Below, in pieces: positions 1-11,345 of a stretch of DNA of 64,000 nucleotides. A program made the position numbers and the translations under genes. The first letter of the stretch is position 1. Each line of letters begins with the position of its first letter. The DNA lies in assembly GCA_958510825.1 (NCBI GenBank), contig OY294054.1, positions 13,019,037 to 13,083,036 on the forward strand, in the 5' to 3' direction. Source of the DNA: Brachypterus glaber (Eukaryota > Arthropoda > Insecta > Coleoptera > Kateretidae). The notes beneath the pieces are model-generated. The model did no database searches, was not told the origin of the DNA, and saw only the letters and a list, made by a program, of their open reading frames with translations.

Positions 1-858
1 AGACAGATGTTCTTTAAACTTCACTGAAAAAAATATATGGTTTCGTATTTAACTATTGATTTAGTTGCCCCAACTAGTTCTTTTTCAGTGTTAATTAATA
101 ATTCTAAACAAAACTACCCAAATCCATTTTCTCAAAATTAAAATAATACCAGTTTTTTACTTATTTATGGTTTACATGCCTTCCTGCACTCAAAACTTAA
201 TTACATCCCATAGCTTTTATCCGATTAACTCACCTCATGTACCTCACAAACCATCTAAATTTGAAGTCTTTATTCCAAACCATCCTAAAGTTATAGTGTT
301 GAGTAGATTTTCGGACAGACCGAAACGTAGTTTTTTTGGACGCTTCTTATCCTTCTACTCGTTTATGGTAACTCCTTCCGAAAGTCACTTTTTTCGTCAA
401 AGTTGAAATTCGATCACCCCTATCACGTCAATACTTTCTTTCAATAAAGTTTACCTATTGATTTATCATGTTTTACTTGTCTCTAACACTAATATCAACA
501 CCCCCATATCATCTAATCCCCGTGTTGTTTCTTTTTCCTTCTCTAAAAACACATTAGTCATTTCAAACCTAATAAAACCAACTAAATTAAAAACTTTACA
601 AATGACAGCTATTATTATCCTCAAAAAAAAAAAAAAAAAAAAAAACAAGACGAACATTTTTTTTATTTTAAAATAAGTTAGATTGAAATTGTATGTACTA
701 TTGCTTAAAAAATAATTTTCTTATGTTTGCAAATAATTCAAGTTTACAATTATTAATAACTCACTTTTCTTAGGTCTAAAATATTAATCCTCTTAAAACA
801 AATGCATATAAACTTTCTATAAAGAATTACACTTTAAAAAATTGGGATAAAATTATAG
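1..858. other. AT-rich stretch without recognised gene
   Basis: No coherent coding signal is seen. Short open frames here are low-complexity and do not resemble any family I know. A run of 23 A lies at 623-645; with no LINE or SINE body upstream of it, it is more likely a plain homopolymer than a retroposon tail. Confidence 0.6.
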
Positions 859-860
859 TA

Positions 861-1763
861 GAGGAAAGTCGCCTAATTTCGGATACCATTTACAATGTAT
901 TCAATATTTAATACTCGGTATTACTTTTTGATATTTTTTTTATATAACCAGATACAACTTATTATAGCGAACCATGATTTATTATAAAAGCAATTTTATT
1001 ACAGTTTATTTTTTCCAAAAAACACGGTTAAAAAAAATCAGCGCATTTCTGTGCATTTGAAAAAGGGCTCCTAATTTCGGACATATCCGAAAAAAATTTT
1101 TCAAGAGTAGATCTGGATCCCATTGCTTATGTTTCTTGTTATTCCTTCACATTTAAGACGTAATTTAATCATTAAGCGATTTTCTACGAAATACTATAGG
1201 AACTATAATTTTAGATTCCCAATTTCGAATATCTTAGTATCTTAGGTAATTTTCGTTTTTTCAAAATTGTTTATCTTAGTTTGTTGTATCATTATAAAAA
1301 AAATTATTAATGGTTGGTTATCCTGAATAATAATTACCTTGCGGATATCCGAAATTGGGAATCAAATGCACAAAAATGGTCTATCCGAAATTAGGCAACT
1401 TTCTGCTTTTTAGATTAGAAATTTGTAGAATGTTTACGTTTTCAAATTGCTTAATTATGAATAGTGGATCAACTTAACTAACATCATAACTTACCCAAGA
1501 CAGAATCACGAACTTTTATAACGATTATTTATAAAATAAACAAGCATAATAATGCAACTGAGCACAAAACTGCCATTTGCAATATAAACGATTTGTGCTG
1601 CCATTTAAAGGGGAGAAGCTCTACCGTTATCATATTACAGGACGGATTTAGTTTGACTTTTGGCTTCACATAAAAGTAGGTTTCTGTTTACCTTTGCAGA
1701 CAGTATCTTAAATACACTACTATCCGAAATTTGGAAACCATCCGAAATTAGGCGCATTTCCTC
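861..1763. mobile_element. Inverted-repeat element with TAATTTCGG ends
   Basis: The left end reads GAGGAAAGTCGCCTAATTT and the right end is its near inverse complement (AAATTAGGCGCATTTCCTC). TA flanks both sides (859-860 and 1764-1765). The motif TCCGAAATTAGG and its complement recur inside, near 1070, 1345, 1383 and 1725, so the element is built of repeated sub-termini. No transposase frame is visible, so it is a non-autonomous DNA element. The TA flanks fit a Tc1/mariner-like or similar target choice, which is an inference. Confidence 0.7.
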
Positions 1764-1767
1764 TATA

Positions 1768-2573
1768 CCGGGTGTTTCAGGAAGGTGGTTCACCCCCTTA
1801 ACATTTTTACTTTTTTAGGTAGGATCTTGAAATTTGCAAAAGCTATTATGTATAATTTAAGATTTTTTGACATAAAAATTTTTTGGCACTTCCCGTTTCG
1901 CCGGAAATAAATCGAACTTTCGATTTTTAAATGAAACACCCTATATATTTTTACATATCAGAAATCAATTCTGAGAACAAGCAAGTATAACTTGTCAAAT
2001 TTTGACAGGTCATGTCATGTTTTAGTTAAATCTTCATTTTAAATCTTTTGTGTTTTAATGCCAAGTTCTTCCGAATAAACTATTCATGTGTGGTATCAAA
2101 ATATTCGCAAGAAAATTCTCTTACATTTTATCCTAATGAGCCACCCTTTTTTCTTATAGACCAAAGTATCATTTTCGAACCTTTAACAGCCCACCACATT
2201 TAGAGTTTTGGGAAAAAATCTAAATAGTATTTTTCTGAAGATACTAGACCAACAGTTAAGCGAATAAGCTAATTTAACGCACTCTAGATTTAAAATAAAA
2301 ATTTAAATAAAAAATGGCCTGTCAAAAATGACAAGTGGCACATTTTTGTTCTCAGAATTGAATTTTAAATCGAAATATGTAAAAATATACAGGGTGTTCC
2401 ATTTAGAAGTCGAGAGTTCGATTCATTTGGGATGAAACCGGAAGTGCCAAAAAATGTCTAACCTTGTCAAAAAATCCTAAATTATACATAATATAGCTCC
2501 TGCAAATTTCACGATCCTACATAAAAAAGTAAAAAAAGTTAAGGGTTGTGAACCACCTTCCTGAAACACCCGG
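1768..2573. mobile_element. 806-bp element with long terminal inverted repeats
   Basis: The two ends, CCGGGTGTTTCAGGAAGG and its complement, begin imperfect inverted arms of more than 200 bp each (about 1768-1990 and 2340-2573). TATA lies on both sides, readable as a 4-bp or a TA duplication. The arms contain a paired CACTTCCGGTT-like box and ACACCCTATAT. The middle is unique and non-coding. It abuts the preceding element directly. A related single arm lies at 4579-4790. Confidence 0.75.
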
Positions 2574-2579
2574 TATACT

Positions 2580-3159
2580 ATTAGGATTTAATTGTTAAAT
2601 TTATATGATTTAAACAGATTTTTTATTGCTTTATAGAAAATTTAACTCAAGAACGCTTTAAGTTAAATAGTTAAAATCACAGGCCATTTTTAAAACGTTT
2701 TATGACTAACATTCATAAGAAAACGAGAAAATAAACACCTTTTTCTGTGTAATGTACACACATATTTTTCCACATTGTGAGAATAACATTTTATTAAGGG
2801 TAAATAGGTAAAGGCGAAGCCGGGTTGTTTGTGATGCAGAGGAAGCATAAGTTATTGAAATTGAAGAATTCTTTGAATATTGTGTATGGCATATCGTCAT
2901 ATACGCGACATGTATTTTTTAAACCGCAAGGGGTTAGAAGAATTGATAGTTATTGAGTATATAAATCAAGTGCCAGTTGCCTATTTAAACTGATATGGGA
3001 CTTAAAATGAAAAACTCTTGTTGCGTACACTTAAAGAAAAATAGTAAATTCAAAAAAGTCATAATTTAAAAGAAAACCAAACCAATATGTTTTTTGCTTT
3101 GACAGTCTTTTTTGTTAAATCAATAATATATTTTTTCTACGACTGCTTTAGAATGTAAG
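2580..3159. other. Unassigned AT-rich DNA
   Basis: No gene, terminal repeat or tandem array recognised. Confidence 0.5.
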
Positions 3160-3735
3160 CAAATACACACACTTTTCAAACACAGAATGAATCCATTCTA
3201 GCTTTAGATACGGTATGAATATTCCGTATCAAGTGTTAGAATGAGCATGTGTAGTTCCATCTCTTGTTTATAAAAGTAAAGAAAACTGTAGCAAAATTAG
3301 CAAAAATATATATATTTTACCATGAAATATTGAATAATTTAATGCAATTTAAAGTTTTTCGTTAAAACTACATAAAGTTTATTAGTTTTTCTTAATATTT
3401 GACCAGTTTTTTATCAATTTAGTTCAAAAAATTAAAACTGCTCCATCTATTGTTAAATATTTAAACCTGATATCTGTCACAACAATCTGACATAACCTTC
3501 AATGTTTGCATTATAATTTGTAAATATGTGCTAAAATTAAATAAAAATATTTTTTAAGTACTGATTTGATAAAATTATTAAATAACATTAATTGCTTTAT
3601 TTAAAAATATGTGTTTTGTTGCATTTACAATGTCCACTCACAATAAACATGGTTTTTAACCTTGTCCGCAGTTTAAAGCCATACAGCGTTTCATATTTGT
3701 AGTCGAAGAAAAATTATAGTCTACAACACGTATGG
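3160..3735 (+). repeat. Dispersed repeat, copy 1 (partner at 14.45-14.87 kb)
   Basis: This segment matches 14450-14872 in the opposite orientation, including CTAGATACGGTATG-like, AGAGATGG, CTGTCACAACAAT and ACAAAACACATA blocks in the same order. This copy has roughly 130 bp (about 3310-3440) that the partner lacks, so one copy has an insertion or the other a deletion. No coding potential is seen. The family is not identified. Confidence 0.65.
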
Positions 3736-4576
3736 AATATGCTATTATTGACAATCATACAGTAAAATTTCCTTTTTGTGCACCGTAAAAAGTTGCAAAG
3801 TATATCATTCTTATTTACTTTAAAAAAAAATTACATTTTTCTAACCAAGGACAGAAAAGAGCTCTTTTCTAACCTGTTTTGGATTTAAATTCGAACTTAT
3901 ATGATAGATGGCGCGCTAGGATTGTCATTAAGAGCAATATAACGAAACATTTGTTTAAATGTAATTACTTTTGTAATATTTTATGTTTTATATGATTGTA
4001 AATAAAAACCTCATAGCAAAATAACATTTCCAACTCTCGATATGCTAATTTGGCCCAGACTTGAGTTGAAAATGCTTCAGTCTTGTTAAAATAAATTGAT
4101 TTATTTAACCTCAAAAATGTGAAGAAAATTTTATTTTTTTATTATTACCTATTCGTTATTAAAACGTAAAGTTTTTACTAAAAAATGACTTAAAAACAGA
4201 AAACTGAAAGTATTTTATGTGCGCTTCGAAAAAAACAGAGAGTAATGTTTCACTATATTTATCAATTATTCACAAGTTTCCTTTTATATTTTCCCACTCT
4301 AAACCAAGGGTTCGTACCTCACGGGGACATTATTGTGGTTGCACTTACACATACAAAGCATGTACATGAGAGAACATGCTGTAGTGAATACTCAATTCTC
4401 AAAAAATAAACTTCCATAGGATATCACATCAATCATTTTAATATCATCTCCGACTGCATCTATCTCTGTTCTGATGCATAAAACAACTGTTAAAAAATAA
4501 ACAAGCTGTGGGAGCTTAAAGGTACCTACAAAAAAAGGTCACTACACTGATAAAAATATTTTAAATATTTAAAATT
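3736..4576. other. Unassigned AT-rich DNA
   Basis: No feature recognised beyond ordinary AT-rich sequence. Confidence 0.5.
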
Positions 4577-4578
4577 TA

Positions 4579-4790
4579 CCGGGTGTTACAAGACCAAGGT
4601 ACACCCCTCTTTTTTTCTTTATTTTAAAAGTTAGGGATTTTAAATGTGGAACATCTCTTATTGCCCTAAAACTTTAACTTTTAACATAAAAAGTACATTT
4701 AAGTCACTTCGTTTTAACCGGAAATGACACCAACTTTCGGTTTTTAAATGGGACACCCTATATTTTTTTACATATTTCAATTCTACGCTA
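4579..4790 (+). repeat. Solo arm related to the 1768-2573 element
   Basis: It starts TACCGGGTGTTACAAG and carries the same ordered boxes as the arm at 1768-1960: a CCGGAAATGACACC-like box, TTTCGGTTTTTAAATGG and GACACCCTATAT. The opposite arm is not evident within the expected distance, so this is probably a truncated or diverged relative. Confidence 0.6.
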
Positions 4791-5004
4791 CACAATGCAT
4801 TGTGAGTACAATGATACCAAAAAAGTGAAATTTTAAATTTTAAAGTTGTTTTTTTAATTTTAATTTTTAGTTTTTAAAATAGGTAGGCCATTATTACTTA
4901 AAATTACTCGAAATTATCTAATTCACTAGAAAATCGCACTGCGTTTTATTTATGCTACGGTTTAAATAGATACTAGTCTAATAATGCTTATTTTACTCTT
5001 TTAG

Positions 5005-5115
5005 AGGTCGCCCATTAAATACGTCACACTTTTTTAGGTGATTTTAGACCCCCCCCCTTCCCCATGTCACATATTGTCACAAAGTTTTAACGCCCCCCAT
5101 GTGACGTCACACTCT
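5005..5115. repeat. C-run and GTGACGTCAC-bearing segment
   Basis: A run of C (about 5050-5058) is followed by GTCACATATTGTCAC and ATGTGACGTCACA. The segment is richer in G+C than its surroundings. It looks like a transposon terminus of a type common in insect genomes, but no partner end is placed. Confidence 0.35.
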
Positions 5116-5414
5116 AATTCTTCTAAAAAATCTTTGTTCTTGCGGTGGCAGAGAAGCAGTTACTGCTTGAATATTGCTTGTAGACGCTTTTCTTGATGTT
5201 AAATAATGAAACAATGTTGCCTTGGTTTTCGTAGCGGCTTGAAGCAAATTTTTGATTTCTCGTTTCGTATATTTTTTCGTTTTTTGAGGTTAAGCCACAG
5301 TTTAATAACTTCAATTTGCACAGTTTGTTTTGATTTACCGGGATACGCTCTACCATAAGCTTTATAGAGCTTAAAATTTTGGTTTTCGACATTTTAGTAT
5401 TTAATTTTTCGTCC

Positions 5415-5855
5415 TCGAACCGTGAAATTTCACCTTCAAACTTTTCTCGAAAACGGTTAATCCTACAGTATTACAACAAGAGTACCTTTTTTATGTATTT
5501 TGACTTGAGGAATCATATTTCAAAAATAAAATTGCAAAAAAGTTACACAGAAAAAAGTTTGGGACAAAAAACTGATAAGGCCCCCCGTTTCGCACACCCC
5601 TGGTTTAAATAAGTACGTGAAAATTACATACAAAGATGGGCCTTATTAGGATTAATTCACGTGCAAAACCTCGTTAATATATCTCAAAGGGTTCCTGAGT
5701 TATTAAATAAAAACCCATTTTTTTAGCCAAGAGGCGTAGCTCCCTTATGACGCATTTTTAGACATATGTTTATAGGAACTTTTTGTCATATTTTATCATG
5801 TAGAGTTACCTGTTAAAATTTCCTACGCTATTTCAAATACACTCTGTATTCAAAT
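5415..5855 (+). repeat. Dispersed repeat pair (partner at 11.08-11.35 kb)
   Basis: The string AACTGATAAGGCCCCCCG, the GTTTCGCACACCCC box and the segment ending TTGAGATAT / GGGTTCCTGAGTTATT recur at about 11080-11345 in the opposite orientation. Its distal end (5735-5855, with AAAAAGTTCCTATAAAC in complement) also matches 21446-21600. It is non-coding. The right edge, ACACTCTGTATTC, is a decayed form of the ACAGGGTGT-type terminus. Confidence 0.6.
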
Positions 5856-6317
5856 CATGTAAATTTTAATTTTCACTATTGCTGTACTTAAAAATTAAGT
5901 TAATGTATTAAATATAGTTTATACTTGTGTCCCCCTCGAAGTCTTCTAAATTTTGACTGAATATATAAAACTAATTTTGTTTTTATTTATTTTTTTAAAC
6001 TTTGAAAAGAAAATGTAATATTGAAAAAGTTTTGGTTATAAATATTGATGTATTTTGGTTTGTTTTTAATATATATTAATGAAATTGGTTTGATACCAAG
6101 TGTATGTTATTCGAGGTCTAGTATTATTGAACGAAGTCAAATTGCAATTTGTAACAAATGATACACACTAGAAACCCCGTATAGGATAAATTTATGTAAC
6201 TATCTGCCCAACGTAGCCCAAAAGTCGTAACAGGACAGCTGGACAAAAACTGGGATGCAAATAAAGTGAAATGGTAGGGGAACTGCAGTTTTGGCGATAT
6301 CCAAGTTTGTAGCAACG
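5856..6317. other. Unassigned AT-rich DNA
   Basis: No feature recognised. Confidence 0.45.
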
Positions 6318-6337
6318 CTGTAAAAAGTAAACTAAAT

Positions 6338-6765
6338 CGTCGGCTTACAAGTAAAAGGCACTAAGTCACTTTTTTGCAAAAATGGGATTTTTATGGCACT
6401 GTAATTAATTTTTGATGATCTATGACCTGTACATAGATCATCAAAAATTAATTACAGTGCCATAAAAATCTAAACCGAACTAACTTCTAGGTGGACTGCC
6501 AGTTACCCACTATACAAAACGCAACAGTTTGATTTGGAATAAAATTTTATCTGGCAATAGGCACTAAGTCACTTAGTGCACTTAGTGCGTTTTACTTGTA
6601 GATTATTTCAAATGTTTCTGCACTAAGCGACTTAGTGTTTGTTTGGCGAAACGTGCATTTTTGTAACAATTATTACAAAAATTAAAAAACAACAGCGAAA
6701 GTTAAATTTGTCAATATCTCAAATCCATGTTTTTGGACTTAGTGGTCTTTACTTGTAAGCCGACG
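6338..6765. mobile_element. 428-bp element nested in the MITE
   Basis: The ends are CGTCGGCTTACAAGTAAA and its exact complement, both followed inward by CACTAAGTC. The host MITE supplies AAAT on each side (6334-6337 and 6766-6769), consistent with a short target duplication. The interior is filled with CACTAAG/CTTAGTG motifs, for example near 6360, 6560, 6575 and 6620. It contains a perfect hairpin at 6386-6470. No open frame of note is present, so it is non-autonomous and of unassigned superfamily. Confidence 0.75.
6386..6470. repeat. Perfect 39-bp-stem hairpin
   Basis: Bases 6386-6424 and 6432-6470 are exact inverse complements around a 7-base loop (ACCTGTA). No mismatch was found in the 39 pairs on reading. 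Confidence 0.9.
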
Positions 6766-6959
6766 AAATATTCAGTTACAAATGGATATGAAATCGAAAG
6801 TTATTATCCTATACAATTATTGTACTTTAACTTTTGTTAAAAACACGCAAAATTTCATGTCCGTCTTTAAATATTAAAGTACGTAACTTAAGAACTATAG
6901 TGTTTTAAAGGTGTTTGTGTCGTATTATAACTTCCTATCCATTTGTAACTAAATATTTG

Positions 6960-8436
6960 GCTAAAATTTGGATATTTATTTTTAGTTGACATGTTATCAT
7001 GAGCGGGGAAGCACTTTTTTTGTTGTTATATTTTCGGCAACATTTTAAGAGATTACGGTCCTTCGTGTACATAGGGCACAGTAAACTTCAAACTGGACGG
7101 CCAGTATTGAAGAATCGATTACAGGTTGGGGACACTTATATGGTGAAATAAAAGGGACGTCGGTCAGAGGTCCAAACCTAAACGGTCGTCATTATGTAAA
7201 CAAGAAGATAACCAAGAGGGCACTTCGACAGAAGGGCACCGTCTTCAGAATTCTAACTTATTGAATCTACTTACTCCTTTATCTTTTTTATTTTTGACCT
7301 TAATCGAAATTTTTAGATTTGGGTATATTATATTACTGCTTTTAACAAAAAAAAATACTTTTTCCTATGCAAAAAAGAAACAAAAAAATTAAACAAAAAA
7401 GAATATTAGAAAAAACTAAAAAAAAAGAAAAAAAAATCTAAAAAAAAATAAAATAATTTTTAATGTGTAGGTTTATGATTTTGACTTCCTGCAAGAGTTT
7501 TTGTAGTAGTAGTAGTGGTAATAAGTTGTAAGTAATACAAAATAATTGTTAGTTTATATATATGGTCTTATTTACCCGTTTTATTTTTTAAATGTCTGTT
7601 GAAAAATATGTTCGTAAAAAATCCTACTTAAAAAAAATCACAACAACAACATATTTTTCTGATTCTGATACAATTAATTCAAGCAGAAAAAAAAGATTAA
7701 AATAATTTTAAAAAAGACATGAAAATAACCCTCTAAAGAAGGTAAAGAAAAGGGTGTGATTTTTTTCGGTAGCAATAGAATTTTTTAATTATTTCGAGGC
7801 TAAAACGTAATAAATTTTACTAATGAAAGCGCACTCTAATAGTATGTAAATAGGAGTAACCAAGTTTACACCCTATCATCACCCAATGTCTTAAAAGTAG
7901 TAATTAAAAGGACTTTTACTTATTTTTTTTCTGCGACATGGCAAAGACCCTTGTAATTTGAAAAAAAGGTCGATTTTTTATGTGAATTGTTAATTTATAG
8001 AAACAGGAATTGTTTTCAAGCAACTGTATGAGATCATCAGTAATCGGCATAAACTCAGTTATGACTCATCAACGTTGAAAATAAACACAGAAACATAGGT
8101 TTGCGGAATAATTTTGCCAAAACATTTCACGACTAATTTGTTACACACAACAATATTGACTATACATATTAATTAAATATGTATATATATCGGTGTTTTT
8201 CGAAGAAAAAACCGATATTCGATTTTTATCTTTTAAGAATACGAAAGTTTTTAATTTTTTTTTATCGATAACTTTTTTCCCAACTCGTTTAAATGAAATC
8301 ATTAAAAAAATCAAGATAAAAAGAAATAAAAATGTAAATATTTCAAACCTCGCGTCAACGCTAGAATCGACGCGGCGCCTATGCGAGCACTGGAAATTCG
8401 CCGATGACTGGAGATCATTTATTCCGACTTTTAATT
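6960..8436. other. AT-rich DNA with simple-sequence patches
   Basis: Contains A-rich runs at about 7340-7450 and a short GTA repeat near 7503-7516. No gene or paired terminus is recognised. Confidence 0.5.
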
Positions 8437-9826
8437 AGGATTTTGCGAGAGTCAAGAAAGAGAACTTCTCGTCTCGATTTTTTCGTCTCGATTGTCAAGA
8501 GTATCGATTTTTGAGACAAGAAATAGACTGATCTTGACCATTTCTACACTGATAGAAAAATCTAAAAATAGTACAACCAAACGATGTTGTAACAACTTTG
8601 AGGTATATAACACCATTTTTACGATTATTCTAAAACATTATATCGTTTTATTAAATACACTATTAAAATTGTAGATTCATATTATATAATAATACAACAA
8701 CGTTGTTGTCACTATAATGTTTTTTTGAGGAAGGATGATTAATAAAGATCGCGATAATCAGCTGATTCTAATAAATGTTTTACCAAAATATTGAAAGTAG
8801 GCATTTTGGGCTAAAATTTTTATGTGCATAATTATACCCAACGCTAAGCATGTACATATACATGTAATTACATGTGATACATATATAGTTTCTATGTGCA
8901 CATAAATGAATTTAAAATACATCACGGAACACCCACATTACAGCTCGTCAAGAGACGTGAATATTTAAATATGGACACACCCCCCCAAACTACGCAGATG
9001 AATTCACTAGTTGTTACGTACCGCCTATCTTTCTTCCTCCGAATACTTTCTCTTTCCTTCTTGTACGCAGTCTTTCACATTTCCATGTCTCTTCCTACCA
9101 GGCTCTGCTAGCCAGCCGGACGGACGGGTCAGCTGAATTGACTACGTTTTGAAGCAAGGATCTTGACGTAGGAAGAAGCAGCAATCCGACCCTGCGGATT
9201 TGCAAGCCACGCCTACCTCGCTCTTTGCTTGACAAAGAAAAACCTTATCGCTTAACAGTTTGTTGTTATAAATACCGAACACGCTTACTTTTTTGTTGTT
9301 GTATTCTATGCAATATATAGTGGTTGGCTCATATACAACTATTTATTGTTTTATACTATAACCTAATTACGTTATTAATTATTGTTCTATCAGTGTAGAC
9401 TATTAACTTCTTGTATTATCTAGTGAGATACTCGACCATTAACTTCTTTTATCGTCTCGCGACAGTTTGATTTTCAAGACTCTCGACATTGTGCCGGTCT
9501 GGCTGACCTTAGTATCACGGGTGGAAACATCCCCATAGTAGGCCAAACAAATTTTTATTATTGAAAAAGATATTTTATTTTCATAACCTGTGTGTAGAGA
9601 TCTTACTTAAAACTTTTAATTGGTAGGTGAATGTAAAGTACAACAAAATTCATCAAGAGTCAGTCAAGAAGTCTTGATCCTTGATCAAGAGTCTCTATGC
9701 TTGATCAAGAGTCTCGATTCTCGACGATGTGACTCTCGTCTTGTCTTAATTTTTAAATTGGAGTGTTGGCTTGATTTTTTAAAGTAGGCTTTTGTTTTGA
9801 CAAGATTTGTCGATTCTCGTAAAACT
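8437..9826 (-). mobile_element. TCTCG element copy 1 (hAT-like ends), interrupted
   Basis: The family is recognised by repeated GTCTCG/CGAGAC and CTTGATCAAGAG strings and by an end reading TAGGGTTTTACGAGAATC in better copies. Here the ends are TAGGATTTTGCGAGAGTC (8437) and CTCGTAAAACTCTA (about 9826). Removing the 849-bp insertion at 8547-9395 leaves about 540 bp. Shared internal landmarks with the 44.85-kb copy include GACCATTTCT, AACTTCTTGT, GGAAACATCCC-type and AGTTTTTAT-type boxes. The CAGGG-type end suggests hAT, by inference only. Confidence 0.65.
8547..9395. mobile_element. 849-bp TA-flanked element inside TCTCG copy 1
   Basis: The ends are CACTGATAGAA and TTCTATCAGTG, flanked by TA (8545-8546 and 9396-9397). 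The unfilled relative near 45.2 kb (minus strand) reads continuously across this point, supporting insertion at TA. The interior 8960-9290 is noticeably richer in G+C than its surroundings and holds a TATAAATA box (about 9269). No transposase reading frame is seen, so it is probably a non-autonomous Tc1/mariner-like element that carries unrelated sequence. Confidence 0.7.
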
Positions 9827-10005
9827 CTATCTATAAAGTCTTAAACAAATTTCAATTAAATCGGCTCAGAAACAAGATATGAGGGAAATTCTAACGCAGG
9901 ACGTCATTTATTTAATTAAAATTTAATGCTTACATCTTCATTATTTATCCATCGATCTACTTTAAATTTGAGATATATATTTTTAGTATCAATATCTACC
10001 AGTCA

Positions 10006-10220
10006 ACCGTCAACTGGGGTGATCTCGGGCGCTGTGGTTGACCTCGGACGGTGTGGGTGACTTCGGACACTTTTTCATAAACCCATCTGAACCAAAGCAC
10101 GTGTGCACATGTTGTGGGGTTATGTGCACACAACCCCATAACTTGTGCACACGTGCTTTGATTTAGATAATTTTGCGAAAAAAGTCAACCACACCGTCCG
10201 GAGTCACCCCAATTGACGGT
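10006..10220. mobile_element. 215-bp foldback with ACCGTCAA ends
   Basis: The left end ACCGTCAACTGGGGTGA pairs with the right end TCACCCCAATTGACGGT. Both arms continue through GTGTGGTTGAC and AAAGCACGTGTGCACA to a centre with GGGGTTATGTGCAC. The left arm carries an extra GACCTCGGACGGTG-like block, a local duplication. It is non-coding, and its flanking duplication is unclear. Confidence 0.75.
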
Positions 10221-10584
10221 ATGTAAAATTTGGAAATACGTCCATATTACAAATAAAATATTTTTAGAATTTACATAAAATAAAACCTATTGACTTAATG
10301 ACAAAGTTTGAAATAGGCCATCCAAAGCTTTTTCAACTATATTTTTCCGTAGAAATAAAACTGAAATAATTATTAATTTGACAAATAGTTTTCTTGAAAA
10401 AATAGTATTGCCCTTTTATGTAAATGTCTTGTATAAGAATTGGTAGTGTATTAGGAATTCCCTACTTGTAATTCAAAAAGAATACTAACCATTTATTTTT
10501 TTTCTTCGTTATTTTTAGTCCATCACATTTTACTCTTTAATTTCAGCCGTCCTGTTTTATTTCTTTCGTTTTGTGAACTTCGTT

Positions 10585-10619
10585 ATACTCTTTACAGCAC
10601 GAAGTGCTGTAAAGAGTAT
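10585..10619. repeat. Perfect 16-bp-stem hairpin
   Basis: ATACTCTTTACAGCAC is followed after GAA by its exact complement. Related half-sites (ACTCTTCACAG types) occur near 43110 and 48625. Confidence 0.8.
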
Positions 10620-10628
10620 TTTAGGATA

Positions 10629-10855
10629 GTAAACCGCTGTACACCTTTAGGAGGAAACCTTCAAAGATTTTCTCCAGATTACCTCCAAAGATTACCTCCA
10701 AAGATTACCTCAAAAGATTACCTCCAAAGATTACCTCGCGTTTCTCCGAAAAGGAGGAAATCTTTCAAGATTTCCTTCTTTCCTTACCTAGTTACCATCT
10801 AAGATTTCCTCCAGATTACCTCCAATTTGTACACCTGAATTCCTCTGCGGTTTAC
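10629..10855. repeat. GTAAACCGC-bounded segment with 13-bp tandem repeat
   Basis: GTAAACCGC at the left and GCGGTTTAC at the right enclose a segment holding about four and a half copies of ATTACCTCCAAAG (10678-10740) plus scattered AGATTTCCTCC and AGGAGGAAA boxes in both orientations. TGTACACCT lies near both ends. Confidence 0.65.
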
Positions 10856-11079
10856 CCCTCGGGAAAAATCATAATCTATAAGAGAAAGAACCCTATTCTT
10901 AAAAAAAAACCCTATACACGGTGTACTTAAAATAGGGTCGATATTTTAAAAGGTGATTCCATTTATCATATTACAACCTAACCTGTGGTTTAACTTAAAA
11001 TTTACAAATGAAAAATTAAGCATTATTGCATTTTTTTGTAAATTTGCTTATAAGAGATAGTATAATTCAGTATTTCCTT

Positions 11080-11345
11080 ACAGGGATAACTGCTTTAAAT
11101 CACTTTTTACAGTGTCGCTAAAAAAATCGGTTTTTATTTAATAACTCAGGAACCCTTTGAGATATAGCAACGAGGTTTTGTACGGAAAATAATCTTAATA
11201 AGGCTCATCTTCGTATGTTATTTTCATGTACTTATTTTAACCGGGGGTGTGCGAAACGGGGGGCCTTATCAGTTTTTTATGCCAAACTTATCTCAAAATA
11301 CATTAAAATTTACGGTTGGTTTTCGAGAAAAATTAATTTCACGGT
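11080..11345 (-). repeat. Dispersed repeat, partner of 5415-5855
   Basis: Inverse orientation of the 5.4-5.9 kb segment, with GGAACCCTTTGAGATAT, GGGGGTGTGCGAAACGG and GGGGGGCCTTATCAGTTTT in matching order. Confidence 0.65.

Larger units (their letters stand above)
6318..6958 (+). mobile_element. CTGTAAAAAGTAAAC MITE, interrupted copy
   Basis: The left end CTGTAAAAAGTAAACTAAAT (6318-6337) continues at 6766 with AAATATTCAGTTACAAATGG, exactly as in the uninterrupted copies at 34978 and 36955. The intervening 428 bp is a separate insertion. Downstream it retains the family's ATTTCATGTCC and TTAAAGTACGT boxes and the internal palindrome arm CCTATCCATTTGTAACTAAA, then stops at about 6958. The second half is missing. 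Confidence 0.75.

Noticed and set aside
167..406. A 79-codon frame near the left edge
   Set aside because: Low-complexity Ser/Phe/His-rich translation with no family resemblance or gene context.
623..645. The 23-A run as a retroposon tail
   Set aside because: No LINE, SINE or processed-gene body precedes it and no flanking duplication is evident.
9265..9290. TATAAATA as a true promoter or part of a solo LTR
   Set aside because: No TG...CA ends with a target duplication could be found, and the segment lies inside a TA-flanked inverted-repeat element.
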